From Lentilactobacillus parabuchneri DSM 5707 = NBRC 107865 (GTDB lineage Bacteria; Bacillota; Bacilli; Lactobacillales; Lactobacillaceae), in NCBI RefSeq assembly GCF_001435315.1, contig NZ_AZGK01000001.1, forward strand, positions 125,476 to 189,475: a stretch of 64,000 nt of DNA. The letters are read 5' to 3'. How positions within the stretch are numbered: the first letter of the stretch is position 1; each line of letters opens with the position of its first letter. This document shows positions 45,506 through 54,494 of this stretch, one piece after another. Position numbers and translations under genes: made by a program. Under the pieces are notes generated by a model. That model did no database searches. It saw only the letters and a list, made by a program, of their open reading frames with translations, and had not been told where the DNA came from.

Positions 45506-46879
45506 GTGGAGAAACAAAAAGACGACAACCAATTATCTCGTGGCTTGAAAAATCGTCACGTGCAGCTGATCGCCTTGGGGGGCACGATTGGGACCGGGCT
45601 ATTTCTGGGTGCCGGACAATCCATTCACCTGGCCGGACCGTCAATTATTTTAGCTTATGTGATTGCTGGACTTGCCTGTTTTCTTTTGATGCGTGCCTTG
45701 GGCGAATTACTGGTTTCAGATGTGAATCAAAATTCATTCGTTTATTTCATCAAAAAATATCTGGGTGAAAAAATGGGCTTTGTAATCGGTTGGACTTACT
45801 GGATGTGTTGGATCGCGATTGCGATGGCAGAAGTCACTGCATCGGGGCTGTATGTTCAATTTTGGTTCCCAAACATTCCAATTTGGCTGACAGGCCTCGT
45901 CTTATTGGTAATTCTGTTTGTGATTAACATTGTGGCGGTTTCTGCCTTTGGTGAAACCGAATTTTGGTTGGCAATTATCAAAATTGCGGCAATTGTCGCA
46001 CTAATTATCATCGGGATTGTCTTAGTTGCGATTCATTTCAAAACCCCATACGGCCACGCTTCTTTGAGCAATGTTGTGAAGGGCGGGTTCTTTGCCAACG
46101 GCGCCAAAGGGTTCTTATTATCATTTCAAATGGTCTTATTCAGTTTTGCTGGAATTGAAATGATTGGGATGACGGCTTCAGAGACGCAAGATCCACTGGT
46201 GACGATTCCAAAGAGTATCAACGAAGTGCCAACCAGAGTGCTTCTGTTTTATATTGGGTCGTTGCTGGCTTTGATGAGTATCTTCCCATGGCAGCACGTG
46301 TCACCGACTTCCAGTCCATTCGTGCAAGTGTTTGCCGGCGTTGGGATTCAGTCCGCAGCCATGATTATCAATTTTGTGGTTCTAACAGCTGCAATTTCAG
46401 CTTGTAACAGTTCGTTATTTACAACGGGGCGGATGCTGTTTTCGTTAACCTATGACGGCAAGTCCAAATTAAGCCGAAAGGTTGGCACCTTGTCCAAACG
46501 GCAGATTCCATTTAACGCGATTTTGTTTTCAACTGGCGTGATCGCCGTGATTGTTCTGTTAAGTATTTTGATGCCTGGGAACGTCTTTTCATTTATATCA
46601 AGTGTTGCGACGACCTGTTTCCTCTTTGTTTGGGGGATGATTGTCCTGGCCCACATTAAATACCGAAAGGCGATTAAAAGATCCGGTAACGAAAGAAAGT
46701 TAACGTTTAAAATGCCGCTGTACCCAATCTCAGACTATTTTGTGCTCATTTTCATGGCCTTTGTGGCCGTGATTCTAACAATGAAGACGGAAACGCTGAT
46801 TGCACTGGTGGGCTCAATCGTTTGGCTGATTGCGTTGTTTGTGGCAAAAAGTTTGTCTGATAAGGTTAAAGAGGATTGA
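45506..46879 (+). CDS. Amino-acid permease, APC superfamily (AAT type)
   Basis: Proton-coupled amino-acid transporter of 457 residues with about 12 hydrophobic helices. The start region LSRGLKNRHVQLIALGGTIGTG (shortened) and FLGAGQSIHLAGPS are typical of the AAT family, as is GIEMIGMTASE. GTG 45506 is preferred: AAGGAT lies about 11 bp upstream, and the upstream TTG has no ribosome site. The substrate could be aromatic, GABA, D-serine/alanine/glycine or similar; it is not determinable here. Confidence 0.88.
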   Translation: MEKQKDDNQLSRGLKNRHVQLIALGGTIGTGLFLGAGQSIHLAGPSIILAYVIAGLACFLLMRALGELLVSDVNQNSFVYFIKKYLGEKMGFVIGWTYWMCWIAIAMAEVTASGLYVQFWFPNIPIWLTGLVLLVILFVINIVAVSAFGETEFWLAIIKIAAIVALIIIGIVLVAIHFKTPYGHASLSNVVKGGFFANGAKGFLLSFQMVLFSFAGIEMIGMTASETQDPLVTIPKSINEVPTRVLLFYIGSLLALMSIFPWQHVSPTSSPFVQVFAGVGIQSAAMIINFVVLTAAISACNSSLFTTGRMLFSLTYDGKSKLSRKVGTLSKRQIPFNAILFSTGVIAVIVLLSILMPGNVFSFISSVATTCFLFVWGMIVLAHIKYRKAIKRSGNERKLTFKMPLYPISDYFVLIFMAFVAVILTMKTETLIALVGSIVWLIALFVAKSLSDKVKED

Positions 46880-46956
46880 TTCCCATCTAGATAGATTGGT
46901 CTAACGCAAATTTGCGACTGGCTTTGGGGTTACGATCCGATTATACAAATACACTT

Positions 46957-47003
46957 AAGGAGGCTGGAAAATAGGTGAAACGCTTATATTCCAACCTTTT
47001 TGT
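46957..47003 (+). terminator. Terminator after the amino-acid permease
   Basis: AAGG and TGGAA on the left pair with TTCCA and CCTT on the right, followed by TTTTTG. A separate 12-bp palindrome, CGCAAATTTGCG, sits upstream at 46905-46916. Confidence 0.65.
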
Positions 47004-47101
47004 TTGGTTGTAAGACGTCTTCTTGAAGAGTTTTGCATTACTAAATTTCACTAGGGTGGTATCATTAACTGTATAACTTATCGACGAAAGAAGACGTTTC
47101 G

Positions 47102-47710
47102 ATGCAATTTTTTACTGCGGACACTCATTTTTTTCATGAACGGTTACTCGGAATCAGCGAGTTTGCGCCCCGACCATTTCTAACGGTCGAAGATATGAAC
47201 GAAACGATCATTGACAATTGGAATCGGCGGGTTGGACCGGAAGATGTTGTCTATCATTTGGGCGATATTGCGATCTTGCATACCCGTCCTGAAAAAGATG
47301 CCCTTGAACAAATATTTGACGTGTTGGACCAGCTAAACGGCCGAATCGTTTTGATTAAGGGCAATCACGATTCACGGGCCCTGTTTAAATACCTGGATCG
47401 CCATAATCACCCGGTTGGAAACGGTCAAAAATTTGAATTTCACGATGTTGGTGCGTTGATTAAGATGAACCACCGTCAGTATTATTTGACCCACTACCCA
47501 ATGATGATGGGCATTGTCAAACAGATCATTAATCTTCACGGCCATATTCACCATTATGCAGTTCCGATTAAAGAAAATATCAACGTTGGTGTTGATACGC
47601 CTGAAACTGATTACTTGAAAACAAAGCCGCCATTTGGAACCCCGTTTTCTCAAGCCGAAATTGAGGAAATGATTGCCGGAAAAGCGGATGATTTTGCAAA
47701 ACGACATTAA
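47102..47710 (+). CDS. Calcineurin-like metallophosphoesterase
   Basis: Protein of 202 residues with metal ligands in TADTHFFHERLL, VVYHLGDIAIL, IKGNHDSR, YLTHYPM and LHGHIHHY. Similar to phage-type and housekeeping phosphoesterases of unknown substrate. ATG 47102 is preceded by GACGAAAGAAGACGTTTCG, a weak purine-rich site. Confidence 0.87.
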   Translation: MQFFTADTHFFHERLLGISEFAPRPFLTVEDMNETIIDNWNRRVGPEDVVYHLGDIAILHTRPEKDALEQIFDVLDQLNGRIVLIKGNHDSRALFKYLDRHNHPVGNGQKFEFHDVGALIKMNHRQYYLTHYPMMMGIVKQIINLHGHIHHYAVPIKENINVGVDTPETDYLKTKPPFGTPFSQAEIEEMIAGKADDFAKRH

Positions 47711-47733
47711 TTTGAAAAAGATTGGATGATTTG

Positions 47734-49125
47734 ATGACTGAGAAAATAACGATTTTACACACCAACGATCTGCATTCTCATTTTGAAAATTGGCCCCGAA
47801 TCAGGACCTTTATTAATAATCGTCGGGATGAATTGAATGCTCAACCGAACTCATCGGTCATTACCGTTGACTTGGGCGATGCAGTGGACCGTGTGCATCC
47901 TTTGACCGAAGTGACAAACGGAAAAGCCAACGTTGAATTGCTAAACCAGGTTCACTATGATGCCGTCACCATTGGCAATAACGAAGGATTGACCAACAGC
48001 CATGAACAATTAGACGAGTTATATGATGATGCAAATTTTGACGTTATTTTAGGCAATCTTTTGGATAACCACACAAAGCTCGGCCCGTCCTGGGCGAAAC
48101 CGAGCAAGATTGTGACCACGCCTCAAGGAACGCGGGTGCTTTTGATCGGACTGACCGCACCATACTTGCTCACGTATCCGATATTGGGGTGGCAGCCAAT
48201 TACGCCGGACGTTATTTTACCAAAGATATTAGCGAAAAATGCCGGCAAGTTTGATATCTGTGTCTTACTGTCGCATTTGGGATTACCGGTCGATCGAATT
48301 CTTGCCCGCAAGTTTCCCCAGCTGAACGTGATTATTGGCGCTCATACCCATCATCTTCTGGTACATGGCGAAAAAATTAACCACTCCCTTCTGGCAGCCG
48401 CCGAAAAGTGGGGCCATTACATCGGCGAAATTACCTTAACCGTCAATGATCAGCATCAAATTGTCTCAGATTCTGCCGCGGTCATTAAAACGGCGACTTT
48501 GCCCGAACAACCTGGAGATGCTGCTGAAATTGCCGAGTACCAAGAACACGGTGAAAAATTATTGGCGCGAAATAAACTTGCCCGGATAAAAGCGCCGATG
48601 ACCACGAATTTAATTGGCCATTCGCGGTTGGTAAATGAAGGATTGCATGCGATAATGGAAAAAGCAGACACTCAGGCCGGCATCCTAAGCTCAGGACTGT
48701 TTTTAACCAATCTGCCAAAGGGAATTGTGGATCGCAACCAACTCCACCAAATGCTGCCACATGCGATGCATGTCATGCGGGTAACGCTTGATGGGTATAA
48801 CCTATGGCGGCTGATTCAAGAAATGGAAAAAAACCGCAACTTTTTAACCAAGTTTCCGCAAAAAGGGATGGGCTTTCGTGGTAAATATTTTGGTGAATTG
48901 CATTATGAAGGCTTGCGCTACGATCATGATGCCGGGCAACTCTTTTTTCATGAAGACCTTGTCTCACCAATCAAAACGTACCAAGTTGCCATGCCGGATC
49001 ACTACTTATTCATTCCCTTTTTTCCGACGCTTAGTATTATTGGCCAAAACGAAATCTTATATGATGAAAACTTACGGGATGTGTTTGGCGATTATATGGC
49101 CAAACACTACCCATTAACACAATGA
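47734..49125 (+). CDS. yunD: Bifunctional UDP-sugar hydrolase/5'-nucleotidase-type phosphatase (YunD-like)
   Basis: Two-domain phosphoesterase of 463 residues. The N-terminal metallophosphatase domain has LHTNDLHSHFE, DLGDAVDR, GNNEGL and IIGAHTHHLL; the C-terminal 5'-nucleotidase domain follows from about residue 290. No signal peptide or cell-wall anchor is present, so it is cytoplasmic, unlike secreted nucleotidases. ATG 47734 is taken; TTG 47722 would add four residues. yunD-yutD-yutF cluster together in Bacillus as well. Confidence 0.88.
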   Translation: MTEKITILHTNDLHSHFENWPRIRTFINNRRDELNAQPNSSVITVDLGDAVDRVHPLTEVTNGKANVELLNQVHYDAVTIGNNEGLTNSHEQLDELYDDANFDVILGNLLDNHTKLGPSWAKPSKIVTTPQGTRVLLIGLTAPYLLTYPILGWQPITPDVILPKILAKNAGKFDICVLLSHLGLPVDRILARKFPQLNVIIGAHTHHLLVHGEKINHSLLAAAEKWGHYIGEITLTVNDQHQIVSDSAAVIKTATLPEQPGDAAEIAEYQEHGEKLLARNKLARIKAPMTTNLIGHSRLVNEGLHAIMEKADTQAGILSSGLFLTNLPKGIVDRNQLHQMLPHAMHVMRVTLDGYNLWRLIQEMEKNRNFLTKFPQKGMGFRGKYFGELHYEGLRYDHDAGQLFFHEDLVSPIKTYQVAMPDHYLFIPFFPTLSIIGQNEILYDENLRDVFGDYMAKHYPLTQ

Positions 49126-49138
49126 GAGGAGGATCACT

Positions 49139-49723
49139 GTGGACCGTAAACAACTAGACGAACTCGTGGCAGCACAAAACGACGCCCGTAAACCGCTGGC
49201 CCGAATTCAGCGGGTTTCTGAAACCGAATTTCTGATCAATGACCACAAGTATGAACTGGACACCAATCATACTGACGGTTTTGACTTTGATGAGTTTGTT
49301 CGCCGATATAATCCAGCTCTAAGTCAATACGACTACATCGTGGGTGACTGGGGATACGGCAAGCTTCGGTTACGTGGCTTTTTTAATGATGATCGGACTG
49401 AAACGCCAGGGCCCTTTATTACCGCCCTTAATGACTACATTTTAGAAGACGTCAATTTCGGTGCGGCTTACTTTGTCGTGCATAACTTGGAAGCCCGACC
49501 GATCATTCGAAAGACCCGCAGTAGCCGTGGTAAGCATCGAAATAATCGAAGCCGCAATTCGCGTGGTCGAAATAATAATCATCGCAATCACCGGAACCAT
49601 GCGTTTGAAGAGAAAAAGGTAGCCGCAACTCGGCCGCCAATTGATAAACGTCAGAACATGGTGGTCAAGACTGAAAAAACTTCTGACAAGCATCACTTTA
49701 TTATTCGTGAGAGTAAAAACTAA
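49139..49723 (+). CDS. yutD: YutD family protein
   Basis: Protein of 194 residues. The YutD domain spans about 1-120 (FDEFVRRYNPALSQYDYIVGDWGYGKLRLRGF in part). The C-terminal third is an Arg/Asn/His-rich disordered tail (RGKHRNNRSRNSRGRNNN), suggesting nucleic-acid or ribosome contact. GTG 49139 has GAGAGGAGG just upstream. Function is unknown. Confidence 0.85.
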   Translation: MDRKQLDELVAAQNDARKPLARIQRVSETEFLINDHKYELDTNHTDGFDFDEFVRRYNPALSQYDYIVGDWGYGKLRLRGFFNDDRTETPGPFITALNDYILEDVNFGAAYFVVHNLEARPIIRKTRSSRGKHRNNRSRNSRGRNNNHRNHRNHAFEEKKVAATRPPIDKRQNMVVKTEKTSDKHHFIIRESKN

Positions 49724-49739
49724 TTCAAAGGATGATTCG

Positions 49740-50513
49740 ATGGCAAATTACAAGGGGTATTTTATTGACCTTGACGGGACAGTGTATGCTGGCAAAAAGC
49801 GAATTCCCGCCGCAAAACGATTTATTGAACGCCTCCAACACGCCGAAATTCCGTTTTTGTTTGTGACCAATAACTCAACTCAGCTGCCCAGGGATGTCGT
49901 CAAAAATTTGGCGGAAAACCATGATATTCACGTAAAGGCCGAAAATGTCTACACGTCCGGGATGGCCACTGTTGACTACATGAATGCGCATAAGTCATCC
50001 AAATCTCCAACTGTCTATATTGTGGGTGAAATGGGCCTGAAACAAGTCATTTTAGCAAATCACTATCGACTCGAAGCCGACCATCCGGATTACGTAGTCG
50101 TTGGGCTTGATTCTGACTTAACCTATGAGAAGCTCTCAGAGGCTGTCTTAGCCATCCGAAGCGGGTCGACATTCATTGGTACTAATCCGGACACAAACAT
50201 TCCCAAAGAACGTGGTATGATGCCTGGAGCAGGGTCTGTCGTTAAGTTCGTCGAATATGCGACCCAGACGGCTCCAATTATGATCGGCAAACCCAAAGCC
50301 CGGATTATTCAAAGCGCATTAACTAAGATTGGCCTGCGCAAGGACGAGGTTGTAATGGTCGGCGATAATTACAATACGGATATCTTGGCCGGTATCAATG
50401 CCGGCGTCGATACACTCTTGGTCTACACAGGGTTGTCAACCAAAGAACAAGTTGATTCAAAACCCGTTGCACCAACATATCAAATCAATAGTTTAGATGA
50501 TTGGCGGCTTTAA
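49740..50513 (+). CDS. yutF: HAD-superfamily phosphatase, NagD/YutF-like
   Basis: HAD-IIA hydrolase of 257 residues (TIGR01457 type). The first motif is FIDLDGTVY, with both aspartates; VTNNSTQLP gives motif II, and GKPKARI plus MVGDNYNTDILAG give motifs III and IV. Likely acts on small sugar or nucleotide phosphates. ATG 49740 follows AAAGGAT. Confidence 0.9.
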   Translation: MANYKGYFIDLDGTVYAGKKRIPAAKRFIERLQHAEIPFLFVTNNSTQLPRDVVKNLAENHDIHVKAENVYTSGMATVDYMNAHKSSKSPTVYIVGEMGLKQVILANHYRLEADHPDYVVVGLDSDLTYEKLSEAVLAIRSGSTFIGTNPDTNIPKERGMMPGAGSVVKFVEYATQTAPIMIGKPKARIIQSALTKIGLRKDEVVMVGDNYNTDILAGINAGVDTLLVYTGLSTKEQVDSKPVAPTYQINSLDDWRL

Positions 50514-50515
50514 TT

Positions 50516-51148
50516 TTGCGATTAATTGGAAAACAAATTGGTTACGCAATATTGATGGTACTTGGATGCCTGGCACTGGCTATTTTTTTGACCGTCAACA
50601 GCATTTGGCTGTTTGATCTTAATAGTCACTTTCTGGATTTGAAGCAAGCAACCGGTCTTAATTCAGCACAGATGCATTCAGATTACGTTCGGATTATTCA
50701 GTATCTCCAGCTGCCGTGGATTTCGTCGTTAAAGTTTCACTATTTCTTCAGTTCTGCGAAGGGACTCCAACATTTTCACGACGTCAAAAATTTGATTTTG
50801 TTAAACAATGGATTGGGAATTATTTTGGTACCACTCGGCAGCTATCTGTTACATCGGTTAAATAAAAAATCACTAACGTGGATCCTGATGACGCCCATTA
50901 AAGTGGTCGTGACAGGTTCGTTAGTGATTATCGCACTGATGTTGGTTAATTTTGAACAAGTATTCATCGCATTTCATGAAGTACTGTTCCGAAACCAGGA
51001 CTGGATTTTTGATCCGAATACCGATCCGGTGATTAATATGCTGCCGGATACGTTTTTCCTGGAGTGCTTTTTATTGTTCTTTGTTCTGTTCTTTGCCATG
51101 CTCGGATTTATTTACTGGCAGGGACGCCGATCAATTCGCCATGCTTAA
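50516..51148 (+). CDS. TIGR01906 family integral membrane protein
   Basis: Membrane protein of about 210 residues with four hydrophobic helices (IGYAILMVLGCLALAIF; LGIILVPLGSYLL; VVVTGSLVIIALML; LLFFVLFFAMLGFIYW). TTG 50516 gives a basic start MRLIGKQ; TTG 50501 is possible. It follows yutF, a pairing typical of lactobacilli and streptococci. Function is unknown. Confidence 0.8.
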   Translation: MRLIGKQIGYAILMVLGCLALAIFLTVNSIWLFDLNSHFLDLKQATGLNSAQMHSDYVRIIQYLQLPWISSLKFHYFFSSAKGLQHFHDVKNLILLNNGLGIILVPLGSYLLHRLNKKSLTWILMTPIKVVVTGSLVIIALMLVNFEQVFIAFHEVLFRNQDWIFDPNTDPVINMLPDTFFLECFLLFFVLFFAMLGFIYWQGRRSIRHA

Positions 51149-51339
51149 GCTTGGTTAGGGTTCTTCATTAGAATCCAGAGAATCAGGTAGGCAATAACTC
51201 CTGGGAAAAACGGGGTGAACGCCAGCAGGACGAATATGGTGCGGGCAAGCAGCGCGTTCCAACCGTAATGTTCGCTCAAACCACCAATGACGCCCGCAAT
51301 AATCCGGTCGTTAGCGGAACGATAAATATTAATCTTCAA
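51145..51339 (-). CDS. PspC-domain membrane protein
   Basis: Small PspC-like protein of 64 residues: KINIYRSANDRIIAGVIGGLSEHYG followed by a hydrophobic helix (TIFVLLAFTPFFPGVIAYLILWILM, given in part). TTG 51339 is chosen since GGGAG lies about 8 bp upstream; TTG 51354 would overlap that site. Probable envelope-stress sensor by family. Its stop overlaps the stop end of the convergent membrane-protein gene by 4 bp. Confidence 0.85.
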   Translation of the reverse strand: MKINIYRSANDRIIAGVIGGLSEHYGWNALLARTIFVLLAFTPFFPGVIAYLILWILMKNPNQA

Positions 51340-51453
51340 AAGATCATCTCCCAATTTTTAATTTATGCTTAAACTCACTATAACCAATTCGCATTTGCAT
51401 TTCAATTATGATATATTATTATGTTGTACAAAGGAAATAACTAGGAGAATTCG

Positions 51454-51705
51454 ATGTTAACTATAAATGTAAATGGAAATTTAGGAAATCAAGAAGTTGT
51501 CCTATCTGACAATACTGTTGGTACGTTAACAGGCGCCAGAGTATTTGGATCCGCAATGGGTGGCAATCAAGTTGTTCAGTGGACCTTCATTTCGACTGGC
51601 CACCAGCACGAAGGCTTTGTATATGCCGGCAATCTCTTAGAGGGATTAGTCATTCAATCGATGAATGGTAATGACACTTACCAGATTCACTTCACAAAGA
51701 AATAA
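51454..51705 (+). CDS. Small protein of unknown function (orphan)
   Basis: 83 residues, mostly predicted beta strand, rich in Gly, Asn and Val, with no signal peptide, membrane helix or cysteine. ATG 51454 is preceded by TAGGAGAATTCG, a good ribosome site, and a terminator follows, so it is a monocistronic gene. I do not recognise the family. The regular GNLGNQEVVLS, GTLTGARVFG and EGFVYAGNLLEG segments could be a short beta-barrel or binding protein. Confidence 0.75.
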   Translation: MLTINVNGNLGNQEVVLSDNTVGTLTGARVFGSAMGGNQVVQWTFISTGHQHEGFVYAGNLLEGLVIQSMNGNDTYQIHFTKK

Positions 51706-51729
51706 GCACTCACAATAAGCTGTATACAT

Positions 51730-51774
51730 AATGAGACTGGATATTGGACCTTAAATATTCAGTCTCATTCTTTC
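51730..51774 (+). terminator. Terminator between the small orphan and mvaS
   Basis: AATGAGACTG pairs with CAGTCTCATT over 10 bp, and inner ATAT pairs also form, followed by CTTTCT. It ends 6 bp before the mvaS ribosome site, so it could also affect mvaS expression. Confidence 0.75.
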
Positions 51775-51788
51775 TAAAGGAGATTATC

Positions 51789-52958
51789 ATGAACGTTGGA
51801 ATTGATAAAATTGGCTTTTTTACTTCAGACTATTATATTGACATGGTCGACTTGGCACATGCCCGCGGTGATGATCCGAACAAATACCTAAAAGGGATTG
51901 GTCAACAACAGCAGGCGGTTATTCCGCCGACTCAAGATGTTGTCACATTAGCGGCCAACGCAGCCGACCAAATCCTGTCCGAGGATGATAAGGACGCCGT
52001 TGATATGGTCATATTTGGCACTGAAACCGGTGTCGACAATTCAAAGTCAGCAGCAATATACGTCCAATCGTTACTTGGCATTTCCAATAATGCCCGTTCA
52101 TTTGAAATTAAGCAGGCTTGCTATGGTGGCACTGCCGGGATTCAGATGGCTCTCGACCACATTGCGCTTTATCCCGACAGTAAAGTTTTAGTCTTAGCCG
52201 CTGACGTTGCCCGTTATGGGTTAAAGACGCCGGGTGAAGTCACCCAGGGTGGCGGGGCGGTGGCGATGCTGTTGTCTGCCAACCCACATCTCTTGCGGTT
52301 GGATGGTCAAAGTGCCTTTCATTCAGAAAACATCATGGATTTTTGGCGGCCATTTTACAAACGAGAGGCCATTGTTGACGGTCATTATTCCACTGATGTC
52401 TACATTAACTTTTTTAAAACCACTTTTGAGGACTATTGTGAGAAATATCAGCGCACACTGACCGATTTTTCAGCGTTGGTCTTTCACATTCCGTTCACGA
52501 AGATGGGCCTTAAAGCATTAAGAACGGTCATTTCAGATGACGCGCACGGACAAAAATTGTTGTCGGAATTTGAACTGTCAAAACAATATAATGCCCAAGT
52601 CGGAAATTTGTATACGGGATCTCTTTATTTGAGCCTTTTGTCACTCTTGGCAAAGGCGACAGATCTAAAGGCGGGGGACCGAATTGGCCTGTTTAGTTAT
52701 GGATCCGGTGCGCAAGGGGAATTTTACAGTGCCACAATTGCGGATGAACTGGATAGAGACGCTTTGGCCAATCAAGTTGAGCCACGGCTGGCACAGCGAA
52801 CGAAGTTAACAATTCCCGAGTATGAAACGCTTTATTCAACTGGCTTGCCAACTGATGGTGGGAATGTTACATTTGACAAGTCTCATGACACTGGTCGGTT
52901 TATTTTAGCGGGTCGACAAGATGATAAACTGGTCTATGAGGACACTAAAAAAAGCTAA
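51789..52958 (+). CDS. mvaS: Hydroxymethylglutaryl-CoA synthase
   Basis: Condenses acetyl-CoA and acetoacetyl-CoA for the mevalonate route to isoprenoids; 389 residues. The catalytic cysteine is in KQACYGGTAG, the glutamate in GTETGVDNSKS and the histidine in VFHIPFTKMG. ATG 51789 is behind AAAGGAG. Lactobacilli use mevalonate, which supplies uppS downstream in this window. Confidence 0.96.
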   Translation: MNVGIDKIGFFTSDYYIDMVDLAHARGDDPNKYLKGIGQQQQAVIPPTQDVVTLAANAADQILSEDDKDAVDMVIFGTETGVDNSKSAAIYVQSLLGISNNARSFEIKQACYGGTAGIQMALDHIALYPDSKVLVLAADVARYGLKTPGEVTQGGGAVAMLLSANPHLLRLDGQSAFHSENIMDFWRPFYKREAIVDGHYSTDVYINFFKTTFEDYCEKYQRTLTDFSALVFHIPFTKMGLKALRTVISDDAHGQKLLSEFELSKQYNAQVGNLYTGSLYLSLLSLLAKATDLKAGDRIGLFSYGSGAQGEFYSATIADELDRDALANQVEPRLAQRTKLTIPEYETLYSTGLPTDGGNVTFDKSHDTGRFILAGRQDDKLVYEDTKKS

Positions 52959-52997
52959 TGCAAGAATCCTTCTCACACTAACTTTTTGAGTAAATCA

Positions 52998-53636
52998 TTA
53001 TGAAATATCACTTCGATAAAGGCTGACCACTTTTCCCAGAATGCTCACTCGGGTTAAGATGATTGGCGCCATTGTGTCGTTTTCGGGTTGAAGGCGGTAA
53101 TGATCACTTTCCTTGAAGAATCGTTTACACGTTGCTTCATTTTCATCAGTCATGGCAATGACGATATCACCATTATCAGCAGTTGCCTGTTTGCGGACGA
53201 CAACGTAATCGCCATCAAGAATCCCTGCATTGATCATACTTTCTCCGCGAATCTGCAGCATAAACAATGGTTGATCGCTATGCGACAAGGCTGGTGGCAA
53301 CGGGAAATAGTCTGTCGCTTCTTGGACGGCTAAAATGGGTTCACCAGCTGTAACCGTTCCTAGAACCGGAATTTGCTTTTGCTGCGGCTGCATGCCTAAT
53401 ACGTCCAAGCCGCTCTCAGTAAGCTCGAGTGCGCGGGGTTTGGAAGGGTCTTTAACCAAATAGCCCTTCTTTTCCAACCGTGAAATGTGTCCGTGAACGG
53501 TAGATGTCGACGACAAGTGAACCGCCTCGCCAATTTCTCGAACCGTTGGTGGATACCCGCGATCATTAACCCGTTCCCAGATGAAGTGGAGTATTTGATG
53601 TTGTTTACTTTGGGGATCATTCGTCACTTTTGACAT
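52998..53636 (-). CDS. lexA: SOS repressor LexA
   Basis: DNA-damage regulon repressor of 212 residues. The winged-helix N-terminus has [22 protein letters not shown] in part. The cleavage site is Ala-Gly in TVTAGEPI, and the Ser-Lys dyad lies in RGESM and VVVRKQ. ATG 53636 follows GAGGTG by 6 bp; GTG 53645 overlaps that site. Its promoter carries a LexA box, so it is self-regulated. Confidence 0.97.
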   Translation of the reverse strand: MSKVTNDPQSKQHQILHFIWERVNDRGYPPTVREIGEAVHLSSTSTVHGHISRLEKKGYLVKDPSKPRALELTESGLDVLGMQPQQKQIPVLGTVTAGEPILAVQEATDYFPLPPALSHSDQPLFMLQIRGESMINAGILDGDYVVVRKQATADNGDIVIAMTDENEATCKRFFKESDHYRLQPENDTMAPIILTRVSILGKVVSLYRSDIS

Positions 53637-53671
53637 TTTCGACACCTCATAAGTCCTTTGTTAATGCTTTA

Positions 53672-53700
53672 ATCGTATCATAAGACCCGCAACTTTTCAA
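53672..53700 (-). promoter_or_regulatory. Predicted lexA promoter
   Basis: On the minus strand TTGAAA (53700-53695) and TACGAT (53677-53672) with a 17-bp spacer. The LexA box overlaps the -35. Confidence 0.7.
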
Positions 53701-53711
53701 ACACATGTTCG
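53698..53711. promoter_or_regulatory. LexA box at lexA
   Basis: CGAACATGTGTTTG on the minus strand (CAAACACATGTTCG on plus) matches CGAAC-N4-GTTCG with one change. It overlaps the lexA -35 element by three bases and could affect the divergent ynzC as well. Confidence 0.88.
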
Positions 53712-53759
53712 TATATTTTGTAAAAGCTGCGTTATAATTGAAAACATGGAGGGATTTTA

Positions 53760-54044
53760 ATGAATGAACAAGAGAAAAAAGAATTACAATCAAAAATTAG
53801 CGATGACGTTTTTAAAGAGTTAATTCCAAGAATTAACGAACTGGCTCATAAGGCCAAAGAAGAGGGTCTCACTGAGCTTGAAAAACTCGAACAAGCCAAG
53901 CTACGCAAGAAATACGTTGCGCATTTCCGAGAAAACTTCAAAAAACAGATTGAAATGATGAAAGTTTATGATAAAAACGGGCATGAAGTGACGCCGGATA
54001 AGGTCAAAGAAGTTCAGCGTCACAAAGGACTTCGAGACGATTAA
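53760..54044 (+). CDS. ynzC: DUF896 family protein YnzC
   Basis: Small helical protein of 94 residues with the DUF896 pattern: LIPRINELAHKAKEEGLTELE, EQAKLRKKYVAHFRENF and a C-terminal GHEVTPDKVKEVQ. A TATAAT at 53733-53738 and GGAGGG precede ATG 53760. The lexA-ynzC-yneF grouping matches Bacillus, where the SOS-induced division inhibitor yneA lies between; none is seen here. Confidence 0.9.
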   Translation: MNEQEKKELQSKISDDVFKELIPRINELAHKAKEEGLTELEKLEQAKLRKKYVAHFRENFKKQIEMMKVYDKNGHEVTPDKVKEVQRHKGLRDD

Positions 54045-54149
54045 GCTGTGTTTTAATGAGGGCCAATCTTCAGAATTTTACGATTGCCCTTTAAATGTTT
54101 TCAATAATTGTGTAGAATTACTTAATGATATTATAAAGGAGGCCTTGTC

Positions 54150-54374
54150 TTGGCAACTTGGATTTGGATATTAATCGTCATTTTAGCCTTGGTCTTGGGC
54201 TTGGTTGGTGGATTCTATGGTGCTCGTAAGTATATGGAAAAGTACCTCAAAGAAAATCCGCCATTCAGCGAAGAACAATTGCGTCAATTGATGATACAAA
54301 TGGGTCAAAAACCTTCCCAGAAGAAATTGAATCAAATGATGCACTCGATGCAAAACACAACTGGTAAAAATTAG
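54150..54374 (+). CDS. yneF: YneF family membrane protein (UPF0154)
   Basis: Single-pass protein of 74 residues. The N-terminal helix WIWILIVILALVLGLVGG is followed by FYGARKYMEKYLKENPPF and EEQLRQLMIQMGQKPSQKKL, diagnostic for the family. Starts at TTG with AAAGGAGG upstream. Function unknown. Confidence 0.92.
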   Translation: MATWIWILIVILALVLGLVGGFYGARKYMEKYLKENPPFSEEQLRQLMIQMGQKPSQKKLNQMMHSMQNTTGKN

Positions 54375-54381
54375 TGTGTGA

Positions 54382-54456
54382 AAAAGACTGACCGCAACGT
54401 GCCCCTAACCAATGAAGTACTTAATTGGCGGGGCGCATGTTGGGCCAGTCTTTTTT
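54382..54456. terminator. Long bidirectional terminator between yneF and plsC
   Basis: AAAAGACTG pairs with CAGTCTTTT at the base. The arms continue with CAAC/GTTG, TGC/GCA, CC/GG and CCAAT/ATTGG, giving about 30 bp of interrupted stem. TTTTTT follows. Genes converge here. Confidence 0.9.
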
Positions 54457-54494
54457 AATTTTGCTAATTTTTTAAAGTTGGTGAAGCAATTCGC

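Noticed and set aside
46905-46916. Palindrome CGCAAATTTGCG after the amino-acid permease as an operator
   Set aside because: It lies in the 3' region before a terminator with no promoter nearby; a 12-bp palindrome alone is weak evidence.
47102-49125. Two adjacent phosphoesterases as a novel nucleotide-signalling system
   Set aside because: Both belong to common families and the second is in a yunD-yutD-yutF order known from Bacillus.
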